DNA from: Arthrobacter sp. MN05-02
GTDB taxonomy: Bacteria > Actinomycetota > Actinomycetes > Actinomycetales > Micrococcaceae
Length of the DNA: 64,000 bases
Reading direction: 5' to 3'
Assembly: GCA_004001285.1 (NCBI GenBank)
Contig: AP018697.1
Location: 2,976,001 to 3,040,000, forward strand
The position numbers and the translations under genes are program-made. The notes beneath the pieces were generated by a model. That model worked only from the letters and a program-made list of their open reading frames with translations. It did not search any database and was not told the DNA's origin. The stretch's first letter is position 1. Each line of letters begins with the position of its first letter. Below, piece after piece: positions 18,864 through 25,960 of the stretch.

Positions 18864-20084
18864 ATGACGCAGGGCCCATGGCCGGGACATGCCCGGGACT
18901 CTCCCGCGTACCGGCGGATCCTCCTCGCCCTGCTGTTCGCCGGGCTCGCGACCTTCGCGCAGCTGTACTCGCTGCAGGGTGTCCTGACCGGGCTCGCCGC
19001 CGAGTTCACGATCCCACCCGCCGAGGCGGCCCTGTCCGTCTCGGCGGCGACACTGGGCCTCGCGCTCGCGGTGATCCCGTGGTCCGCCGTCGCCGACCGG
19101 GCAGGGCGCAAGCGGACGATGTCGTGGGCCATCGGCGCCGCCGTCGTCCTCGGGTTCCTCGCCGCGCTCGCGCCCACCTTCGGTGCCCTGATCGCCCTCC
19201 GGTTCCTCGAGGGCCTGGCACTCGGCGGCGTCCCGGCCGCGGCGCTCGTGTACCTGTACGAGGAGGTGCAGGCACTGCATGCCGCCGTCGCCGCCGGCAC
19301 CTACATCGGCGGGACGACGCTCGGCGGGCTCGCCGGACGCCTCGTCGCGGGGCCCGTCGGGGACCTGTTCGGGTGGCGCGCCGGAGTGCTCACCGTCAGC
19401 GTGCTGGCCGGAGCGGCCGGCGTCGCGTTCCTCCTGCTGGCTCCGCGGCCGCGCGGTTTCCGTCCCCTCCTCCGGGGCCAGGGGCCCTCGCTGGTCGGCC
19501 GTATCGGCGCCAACCTGCGCTCCCTCCGCCTCCTCGCCGTCTACGCGCAGGGATTCCTCCTCATGGGCGGCTTCGTGGCCGTCTACAACTACCTGGGATT
19601 CCACCTCGAAGCGCCGCCGTTCCTGCTGCCCGCGTCCCTCGTGAGCCTGCTGTTCCTCGCCTACCTCTCCGGCACCGCGACCTCCCGCCTCGCCGGCGGC
19701 CTGAGCGTGCGGTTCGGGCGCCTGCCGGTCCTCCTCGCCGCGGTACCCGTCATGCTGGTCGGCCTCACGATCACGCTCGCGGAGTCCATCGCCTTGGTGA
19801 TCCTCGGGCTCGTCGTCTTCACCGGCGGCTTCTTCGCGGCGCACGCGGTCGCCTCCGGGTGGACGCCGATCCTCTCGAGCACCGGTCGGGCCCAGGCGTC
19901 CGGGCTCTACAACTTCGCCTACTACGCCGGGTCCAGCGTCCTGGGGTGGCTGGGCGGGCTGTTCTTCGGGCAGTCCGGGTGGCCCGGCGTCGCGGCCTTC
20001 ACCGGTACGCTCGCGGTCGTCGCCGGGATCCTCGCCGCCGTCGCGCTGCGTGCGGCACCCGGCAGCGCCGCGCCTGCCCGGTAG
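18864..20084 (+). CDS. MFS transporter (12 TM, YnfM-like)
   Basis: 406 residues with twelve predicted membrane helices. The loop DRAGRKRTMSW between helices 2 and 3 is the MFS signature, and the second half repeats it weakly as SVRFGRLPVLL. The overall pattern (LEGLALGGVPAAALVYLYEEV) resembles the YnfM/arabinose-efflux type, so export of a small molecule or drug is the likely role. It begins 61 bases after trmB, and the two may be co-transcribed. Confidence 0.88.
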   Translation: MTQGPWPGHARDSPAYRRILLALLFAGLATFAQLYSLQGVLTGLAAEFTIPPAEAALSVSAATLGLALAVIPWSAVADRAGRKRTMSWAIGAAVVLGFLAALAPTFGALIALRFLEGLALGGVPAAALVYLYEEVQALHAAVAAGTYIGGTTLGGLAGRLVAGPVGDLFGWRAGVLTVSVLAGAAGVAFLLLAPRPRGFRPLLRGQGPSLVGRIGANLRSLRLLAVYAQGFLLMGGFVAVYNYLGFHLEAPPFLLPASLVSLLFLAYLSGTATSRLAGGLSVRFGRLPVLLAAVPVMLVGLTITLAESIALVILGLVVFTGGFFAAHAVASGWTPILSSTGRAQASGLYNFAYYAGSSVLGWLGGLFFGQSGWPGVAAFTGTLAVVAGILAAVALRAAPGSAAPAR

Positions 20085-20228
20085 CCGTCCTGCGCGGTGG
20101 GCCTCCCGGGCGGTACGCGCCGTCCATGCCGTGGTGTCTCCCCATGCACGGCCCGACCCGGGTAGATTCTCTGGAGTCGGAGCGGCTGGAGGATCCCGGA
20201 CGCGCACACCAGGGGAACGCAGGACGTC

Positions 20229-21260
20229 ATGGGTATTTTCAGCCGCCGGGGAACGTCCGGCCGCGCAGCGGGCAGGGACCCGATCGCGGCCTTCTGGCAG
20301 TGGTGGGCCGACGACGGCGAGGAGCTGCTGACGACTGCCACGAGGGCCGGGGATTTCGACGCCTACGTCGACGTCATGACGCGGCACGTCGGCGCGATCG
20401 CCCGCGGTCTCGAATGGGAGACGCGGTCCGGCACCGACGCCGAGCACACCCTCTGCGTCTCCAGCGGCGGGGACGCCTCCCTGCGACCGGTGGCCGAGCG
20501 CTGGTACCGTGCCGCCCCACCACCGAGCAGCCGCTGGTCCTTCGTGCCCGCCCGTAGCGCCAAGCCGGACATGCTGGAGTCGACCATCACCTACCGCGGC
20601 AGGACCTTCGATCTGAGCCTCACGCGCGTGCATGCGGCGGAGACCCGCGCGGGTGACGGCTTTCTCCTGTCCGTGCACAATCCCGGCTTCACGGGGCAGT
20701 GGGACGACGAGCACGGACTCTGCGTCCTGCTGCTCGAGTGGCTGCTCGGCGAGGACGACGTCCAGCGCTGGGTATGCCGCGTGGACTGCCTCGTCCACGA
20801 CGTGGTGGACAGCATCCCCGCCGCCGAGCTGCCCGCACGCGTGGCGGGGCTGGCGCAGGCATCACCGGAACCGCACTGGCTCCTCATGCAGGGGACGCTG
20901 GGATCCGGCGACCCCGTCCTCGTGCGGGTCCTGCGGCCCCTGCGGTGGATCGACCACCCGCGGTTCGACCTCCACACGGCACTGCGGGTCCCCTTCGACG
21001 CCGACGAGCAGGGACTCCCGCGAGCTGCAGCGTCCGACGACCTGGGCGGGCTCGAGGACGAACTGGTGCGGGCCCTCGGGATGCGGGGGATGCTCGTGGC
21101 GACCGAGACCTCGAAGGGCGCCCGGACCTTCCATTTCTACTCGGATGCCGAGGACCAGAACGGCCGGGATGTCCTCGATACCGCCGCTCGTGAGCGCCGC
21201 CCCGTGACCGCGAAGCACTCGCACGACCCGGGCTGGAGGAAGGTACAGGACTTCGCATGA
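20229..21260 (+). CDS. DUF695-domain cytoplasmic protein
   Basis: 343 residues, no signal peptide. The first two thirds hold an enzyme-like alpha/beta region that I do not recognise, with conserved-looking Trp-rich segments (IAAFWQWWADDGEELL). The last third (ALGMRGMLVATETSKGARTFHFYSDAEDQNGRDV) matches the DUF695 pattern, where short-chain uncharacterised proteins share a F-x-F-Y core. Function is not known. It starts with ATG at 20229 after a GGGGAACGCAGGA region and stands alone 144 bases after the MFS gene. Confidence 0.8.
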   Translation: MGIFSRRGTSGRAAGRDPIAAFWQWWADDGEELLTTATRAGDFDAYVDVMTRHVGAIARGLEWETRSGTDAEHTLCVSSGGDASLRPVAERWYRAAPPPSSRWSFVPARSAKPDMLESTITYRGRTFDLSLTRVHAAETRAGDGFLLSVHNPGFTGQWDDEHGLCVLLLEWLLGEDDVQRWVCRVDCLVHDVVDSIPAAELPARVAGLAQASPEPHWLLMQGTLGSGDPVLVRVLRPLRWIDHPRFDLHTALRVPFDADEQGLPRAAASDDLGGLEDELVRALGMRGMLVATETSKGARTFHFYSDAEDQNGRDVLDTAARERRPVTAKHSHDPGWRKVQDFA

Positions 21261-21305
21261 CCCCGCGCACCCCGCCACCCACGGACAGAGCCCGCAGGAC
21301 GTGCA

Positions 21306-21893
21306 CTAGGCGTCGTCGGCCGCCCCGAACGCGGAGACGGTGATGGCGGCGATCCGGCGGCCGTCGGCGATCGCGGCATCGGCGTCGGCGCCGCGGAGGA
21401 TCATTCCCAGTACCCCGGTGTAGACCAGGACGAGGTGCTGCGCCAGGACCTTCGATCGGCCGGCCCCGACCACGCCGGCAGCAAGCTCCCCGAGCCTGTC
21501 GGCCAGCAGCCGTGTGTCACCCGCCAGGATGTCCTCCAGCCCGGGTCCGCGGGACGGCGCCTCGGCGGTGACGCCGAGGAAGACGCACCATCGCGACGGG
21601 TGGAGGCTGCGCCGGTGCAGCGCCAGCGCGTCGAAGACGGCGAGCACCTTCTCCTCGGGTGTGTCCGCCGCGTCGATGCACTGCTGCCAGGACCGGTCCC
21701 ATGCCGCGAGCCGGCGGTGGAGGGCCTGGGTGATGAGCCCCTCCTTGTTCCCGAAATGTGCGTACAGGGTCGCCGGTGACACCCGGGCACGCTCGAGGAT
21801 GGCGTCGACGGGCGTGACGGCGACACCCTGCATCGAGACCAGCTCTTCTGCTGCATCGAGGAGTCTTTCCCGTGCGGATGGTTGCGTCGTCAC
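21306..21893 (-). CDS. TetR-family repressor of the divergent MFS gene
   Basis: About 195 residues from the GTG at 21893. The N-terminal helix-turn-helix is clear (ARERLLDAAEELVSMQGVAVTPVDAILERARVSPATLYAHFGNKEGL). The ligand-binding domain is typical of TetR drug-sensing regulators. A longer start at 21953 would place the operator inside the coding region, so the GTG start is preferred; no strong ribosome site precedes it, which suggests a leaderless transcript. It should bind the palindrome at 21905-21935 and control itself and the divergent MFS gene. Confidence 0.88.
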   Translation of the reverse strand: MTTQPSARERLLDAAEELVSMQGVAVTPVDAILERARVSPATLYAHFGNKEGLITQALHRRLAAWDRSWQQCIDAADTPEEKVLAVFDALALHRRSLHPSRWCVFLGVTAEAPSRGPGLEDILAGDTRLLADRLGELAAGVVGAGRSKVLAQHLVLVYTGVLGMILRGADADAAIADGRRIAAITVSAFGAADDA

Positions 21894-21904
21894 GGTACGA
21901 GGAT

Positions 21905-21935
21905 ATAACGTCCGTTTCAATGAAACGATCGTTAT
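21905..21935. promoter_or_regulatory. TetR-type palindromic operator
   Basis: A 31-base near-palindrome. The left arm ATAACGTCCGTTTCA (21905-21919) and the right arm TGAAACGATCGTTAT (21921-21935) match at 13 of 15 paired positions around a central A. It lies between the divergent TetR and MFS starts, covering both start regions. Confidence 0.85.
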
Positions 21936-23140
21936 GGTCCCGTCGGCCTGCACCCACCACCGGGTTCGCCGTGTCGGCCGTCGCCCTCATCGCCGCCACC
22001 TACGGACTGGCGCGCCTCGGGTACGGGTTGTTCCTGCCCGCCTTCTCCGCGTCGTTCTCCCTGTCCCCCACCGTGGCCGGGCTGACGTCGTCGGGCGCTT
22101 CGGTGCTGTACTGTGTCGCGGCGGCCGTTGGCCTCCGGTATGCACCCGGGCATCCCCGCGCCGTGACCCTCCTCGCCGGTCTCTCGGCGGCGCTGGGCAG
22201 TATCGGGGTGGCCTGCGCCCAGGACACGGCGATGTTCACCGGAGCAGTGCTCCTCGCCGGAACGGGTGCGGGGTTCGCGTCGCCGGCCCTCGTGGCGCTC
22301 GTGCAGCGCAACACTGACCCCTCCCGGCAGGGGAGGCTCCAGTCGGTCGTCAACTCCGGGACGGGATTCGGCGTCGTCGCCGCGGGCATCCTGTCCCTCG
22401 TGCTCGGGGACGCCTGGCGGGTCGCCTGGGTCCTGATCGCGGCAATCGCCCTGACCTCGGTACTGTCCGTCCTGCGCCTGGACAGGATCCTGGCAGCACC
22501 GGCGGGGAACGGTCCGCGGAGACGCGACGCGCCGTCGCTGTTCGCGCGATCGGCCTTCCGGGGGCTCGGCAGGCCGCTCGCCGGCGCCTTCGTCTTCGGC
22601 CTGGGCTGCGCCGCCGTATGGGTGTACGGACGGGCGACCCTCCAGGAGAGCGGCGGCATGGCTCCGGCCACCTCGGCCGGCGCGTGGATGGCGCTGGGGG
22701 CCGGCGGCGCCTGCGCGATCCTGGCCGCCCGGTGGCTCGCGGACCACCCCGTCCCGACCACCTGGTCGGTGACGACCCTCGGCACGGCGGGGGCGACGGC
22801 GCTTCTCGGGACGGCGGCCGGCAATCCCGTCCTCGCGTACCTGGCAGCGGCCGCCTTCGGTCTCGCCTACACGGCGGCGACCTCCGTCCTGATCCTGTGG
22901 GCCTCCGCGGCCGCCGGGAACAGCGCGGCCGGCACGTCCCTGCTCTTCACCGCGCTCGTCCTCGGACAGGCGGCCGGGGCGCCCCTCGTGGGTTCCCTGA
23001 TCGAGGCCGGCGGTCCCGCGCTCGCCTTCTCCGCGGCCGCCGTCGCCTGCGCCGCCGGTGCCGCCGTCACCGCCGGGTCGCGCTGGACGATCAGAACGCC
23101 GACGACGGCAGATCCCGCTCGCCCTCGCGGATCGCGGTGA
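21920..23140 (+). CDS. MFS transporter under TetR control
   Basis: 406 residues from the ATG at 21920 (MKRSLWSRRPAP), though this ATG lies inside the operator, so a start further in is possible. The first helix begins at FAVSAVALIAATYGLARLGYG. About twelve membrane helices follow, with the loop after helix 2 and a C-terminal half typical of small-molecule or drug efflux transporters. The divergent TetR gene and shared operator suggest that its substrate is also the inducer. Its last 50 bases overlap, tail to tail, the SDR gene. Confidence 0.82.
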   Translation: MKRSLWSRRPAPTTGFAVSAVALIAATYGLARLGYGLFLPAFSASFSLSPTVAGLTSSGASVLYCVAAAVGLRYAPGHPRAVTLLAGLSAALGSIGVACAQDTAMFTGAVLLAGTGAGFASPALVALVQRNTDPSRQGRLQSVVNSGTGFGVVAAGILSLVLGDAWRVAWVLIAAIALTSVLSVLRLDRILAAPAGNGPRRRDAPSLFARSAFRGLGRPLAGAFVFGLGCAAVWVYGRATLQESGGMAPATSAGAWMALGAGGACAILAARWLADHPVPTTWSVTTLGTAGATALLGTAAGNPVLAYLAAAAFGLAYTAATSVLILWASAAAGNSAAGTSLLFTALVLGQAAGAPLVGSLIEAGGPALAFSAAAVACAAGAAVTAGSRWTIRTPTTADPARPRGSR

Positions 23141-23774
23141 TGATGCGGCCCGCGACGGCCACCGGGTCCTGGCCCTGTGGCAGCTTCGGGGCCGCACCCG
23201 CGATGGGACGGGCGGCCAGACCGGTCTCCGTGTGCGGCGGCCGCACGTCCAGGACCCGGACACCCTGCCTGCGGAGCTCGAGCGTCAGGACTTTGCCGTA
23301 GGCGCTGAGGCCGGCTTTCGTCACGGAGTACGCGGCCATACCGGCCGTCGGGCTCTCGGCGACGACGGCGCTGAGCTGCGCGATGAACGAATCCCTGGCG
23401 AGCCTCGGCGCGATGTCACGCATGAGCCGCATGTAGCCGAGGAGGTTCACGAGCAGGAGCTCGTCGAGGGTGTCGTCGTCCACCTCGACGGCGGGGCCGA
23501 AGGCGACGACGCCTGCGGCGAACACCACGCCGTCCAGTTCGCGGCCGTACACGGCAGCCGCGATGTCCGCAGGGCCCGTCGGCCTGCCGAGATCCGCGGC
23601 GGCCCGCCCGACGACGGCGTCGCCGAGTTCGTCCGCGAGCTGCGTCAGCTTCTCCTCCGAACGGCCGGTCAGGGTGAGCTGTGCACCGTGCGCCGCCAGC
23701 TGGCGGGACAGCTCCGCTCCGAGCACCCCGGTGGCACCGACGACGAGGACGTGGGAACCGCTCAGCTCAGTCAT
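23091..23774 (-). CDS. Short-chain dehydrogenase/reductase (SDR)
   Basis: 227 residues from MTELSGSHVLV. The Rossmann motif GATGVLGAEL, the SAVVAES catalytic Ser region and YSVTKAG (YxxxK) define a classical SDR. It uses NAD(P)H to reduce or oxidise a small hydroxy/keto substrate that cannot be told from sequence. The ATG at 23774 is chosen because the Rossmann strand starts right after it. It converges with the MFS gene (50-base overlap) and diverges from the DUF4287 gene. Confidence 0.92.
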   Translation of the reverse strand: MTELSGSHVLVVGATGVLGAELSRQLAAHGAQLTLTGRSEEKLTQLADELGDAVVGRAAADLGRPTGPADIAAAVYGRELDGVVFAAGVVAFGPAVEVDDDTLDELLLVNLLGYMRLMRDIAPRLARDSFIAQLSAVVAESPTAGMAAYSVTKAGLSAYGKVLTLELRRQGVRVLDVRPPHTETGLAARPIAGAAPKLPQGQDPVAVAGRIITAIREGERDLPSSAF

Positions 23775-23838
23775 TGGCAGAGTGTAGCAACGCACCGGCA
23801 CCGCTCCGGGCGGGCGGCGGCGCCACTACAGTGTGGGC

Positions 23839-24417
23839 ATGGGCGAGATGCGGAGCTGGCAGTCGATGGTGGACACGAACGCGGCCCGCCTCCTGCGCAC
23901 CACCGGCCGGACGCCGGCGGAATGGGCGGCGGAAGCACGGCAGGCAGGGATGACCAGCCGCGAGGACCTGTCCCGATGGCTGAAGGACCAGGGGGTCACC
24001 GGTTACAACCTCATGAGCGTCGACTGGGAGGTCTTCGGCCTGCCGGACTTCTTCCTCCGCTCGGCCGACGAGCTGTACGACGCGCAGTACGAGGACCGGC
24101 CGCTCCTGAAGCCCATCGCGGACCGGCTGATCCTGTGGGCTGCAAAGACACCACGGGTCGTGATCCAGATGCGCAAGACCTATGTCTCGCTGCAGACCAC
24201 CCGGCGCAAGTTCGCGCAGATCACCCCGGGCACCAAGACGGCGGTGGACCTGTACTTCCGCCTGGCGGTACCGGGGCTGCCGAAGCTCGAACCGGTGCGG
24301 GCCGATGATCCGTTCGCGTGGCGCGTGCGCCTCCGCGAGGTGGACGACGTCGACGACGCCGTCCTGCGGGCCCTCACTGTTGCGCTGGAGGATAGCCTCG
24401 GGAGTTCCTCCGCTTGA
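23839..24417 (+). CDS. DUF4287/DUF5655-domain protein
   Basis: About 192 residues. The first 65 residues (WQSMVDTNAARLLRTTGRTPAEWAAEARQAG...GYNLMSVDWE) match DUF4287, and the rest (PLLKPIADRLILWAAKTPRVVIQMRKTYVSLQTTRRKFAQI) matches DUF5655, a frequent partner. The second domain resembles a binding fold for small molecules or proteins. No enzymatic motif is evident. GTG at 23833 is an alternative start. The last 44 bases overlap the PspA-like gene on the opposite strand. Confidence 0.85.
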   Translation: MGEMRSWQSMVDTNAARLLRTTGRTPAEWAAEARQAGMTSREDLSRWLKDQGVTGYNLMSVDWEVFGLPDFFLRSADELYDAQYEDRPLLKPIADRLILWAAKTPRVVIQMRKTYVSLQTTRRKFAQITPGTKTAVDLYFRLAVPGLPKLEPVRADDPFAWRVRLREVDDVDDAVLRALTVALEDSLGSSSA

Positions 24418-25075
24418 GGTCCTCGAGTTCCTGCTGGGCCGCGGCGTCCGCTTCGAGCTCCTCGAACGCCTGCTGCAGGCGCGGCGACGACGGGTCGGTC
24501 CAGGACAGCTCCTCGCGGGCCTGGGCCTGCGCCTCGAAGCGGCGCACCTCGAGTTCGGCGTTCCGGCGGGCGGCGTCGATGGCCGCAGCCTCCTTCGACG
24601 ACGACGCCAGTGCGTCGTGCACGCCGATGGCGGCCTGGGCGGCCGCGCGGCGGGCGAGCAGGGCGTCGTACTCCATCGCGTTCTGCTGCACACGCTGTTC
24701 GAGCCGCTGCACGTCGTCGTGGAGCCGGCGGGCCTGCTGCTCCGCCTCGTGCAGTTGCCGCGTGAGCGTCTCGAGACGCCGGCGTGCCGTCATCGACTCC
24801 CGGATCGCCGCCCGGGCGGCGTCGTCGTCGCCCCGCTGCACGGCGGCGGCTGCAGCAGCCTCGACCCGGTTGAGGTAGGCGGCAGCCTCGTTCGCGGCGA
24901 GGCCCACCCGGTGGTGGTGCGCTGCGACATCGGCCGCTCCGCGCCGCGCCTGGTCGAGCAGCGAGCGCTGCGCCAGTTGCGCGTTCTGCGCCTGGACCCG
25001 CGGATCCTGCTTCGCTTCGGTCGCCGCGTTGCGGTTGGCCTGCACGATGCGCGTGATGCGGCGTTTGATCGACAC
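24374..25075 (-). CDS. PspA/IM30-like coiled-coil protein
   Basis: 233 residues, almost all helical and rich in Ala, Glu, Arg and Gln, with heptad-like spacing from about residue 20 to 190. The overall profile (SIKRRITRIVQANRNAATEAK..., then long coiled coil, then short C-terminal acidic segment) matches PspA/IM30, the membrane-stress proteins that bind and remodel membranes. It lies 50 bases after the small membrane protein gene and is probably in one operon with it, a set-up that suggests PspA recruitment to a membrane anchor. Confidence 0.78.
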   Translation of the reverse strand: MSIKRRITRIVQANRNAATEAKQDPRVQAQNAQLAQRSLLDQARRGAADVAAHHHRVGLAANEAAAYLNRVEAAAAAAVQRGDDDAARAAIRESMTARRRLETLTRQLHEAEQQARRLHDDVQRLEQRVQQNAMEYDALLARRAAAQAAIGVHDALASSSKEAAAIDAARRNAELEVRRFEAQAQAREELSWTDPSSPRLQQAFEELEADAAAQQELEDLKRRNSRGYPPAQQ

Positions 25076-25125
25076 GGTCGGACCCCCGGGGTGACTGGAT
25101 GGAGTGTGCTACCTAGTGGAACCGG

Positions 25126-25692
25126 TCACCAGCCCTGCCGGTTCCCGTAACTGTCCCGCCACGTGCTCATGGCGGAGATCTCGGTGCGGAGGCGGCTGGT
25201 GGCCTGTTCGAGCTGGAGCGTGTCGATGGACCGCGATGTCTGGAGGAGGCAGCGGCGGAGATCGGCGGAGAGGTCGTCGAGCGCCCGCGCCTGAGCGGCC
25301 AGATCCGTGGTCAGATCCTGCTTCAGTGTGCGGTTCGGCTCGCGGTCCGCGACCCTCAGCAGGTGCTCGAGGGATTCCGCCGCCCGGTCGATCTCGGCAG
25401 CAGCCCGGGGCAGGTCGCCGACCGGTCGCCCCTGCGCCGCTGCCTCGGCGAGCGCGAGATGCGTGGCGCGCGAGGAGCGCTTGAGCTCACCGATGAGCCG
25501 GGCGGGCTCCCGGGTGAGGCGGTCAGGCGAGTAGGCGCGGGCGGCCAGCACTCCCCGGTCCCTGGTGCGCTCGATGATCCGGGACCGCCGGACCTTCCGC
25601 ACCACCAGCCAGCCGGCAACCCCGGTCCCGGCACCCATCGCTGCCAGCACGCCGGCTCCGATCGCCAGGGCTTCGACGAAGGTCTCAAGCAC
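25126..25692 (-). CDS. Membrane-anchored coiled-coil protein of unknown function
   Basis: 188 residues from a GTG at 25692 that follows a GGAG ribosome site 8 bases upstream. One N-terminal membrane helix (ALAIGAGVLAAMGAGTGVAGWLVV) is followed by a basic patch (RKVRRSRIIERTRDR) and a long helical, coiled-coil cytoplasmic domain that ends at the C-terminus. I do not recognise a family. It sits in one operon with the PspA-like gene and may dock it to the membrane. Confidence 0.7.
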   Translation of the reverse strand: MLETFVEALAIGAGVLAAMGAGTGVAGWLVVRKVRRSRIIERTRDRGVLAARAYSPDRLTREPARLIGELKRSSRATHLALAEAAAQGRPVGDLPRAAAEIDRAAESLEHLLRVADREPNRTLKQDLTTDLAAQARALDDLSADLRRCLLQTSRSIDTLQLEQATSRLRTEISAMSTWRDSYGNRQGW

Positions 25693-25826
25693 GACACGAC
25701 TCCGGAGTCTGTTCCATCCCTCCAGTCTGCCCGCGTGCCGGAACAAATTCCACCCGGTGTCCTGACGTGAGACCGCACCTTCCCCGGCACCTCGTCCCGG
25801 ACGCCGGAGAGCGGACGACTCGTCGC

Positions 25827-25840
25827 TGTAAACGTTTACA
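25827..25840. promoter_or_regulatory. LacI-type operator, TGTAAACGTTTACA
   Basis: A perfect 14-base palindrome with a central CG, fitting the general LacI-family form TG-N-AA-R-CG-Y-TT-N-CA. It lies 121 bases upstream of the GH13 start and 87 bases from a second such site. Likely bound by the LacI regulator at 27779 or a related one. Confidence 0.8.
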
Positions 25841-25913
25841 ACTTACCGCTCAGTAGTCTGGTGATCTGCTGACAATTTCCGCAGGATATCCGCAAGGACA
25901 GTACACTGAGCAT

Positions 25914-25927
25914 TGGAAGCGCTTCCA
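25914..25927. promoter_or_regulatory. LacI-type operator, TGGAAGCGCTTCCA
   Basis: A second perfect 14-base palindrome with the same TG-N-AA-R-CG-Y-TT-N-CA layout but different variable bases. It lies 34 bases upstream of the GH13 start, where a bound repressor would block the promoter or the first transcribed bases. Confidence 0.82.
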
Positions 25928-25960
25928 CCTTTTCCTCCGAGCGGGTCTAGGATGATCGGC

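Noticed and set aside
20229..21260. A possible enzyme role for the DUF695 protein
   Set aside because: No catalytic motif or cofactor site is visible, so no function was assigned.
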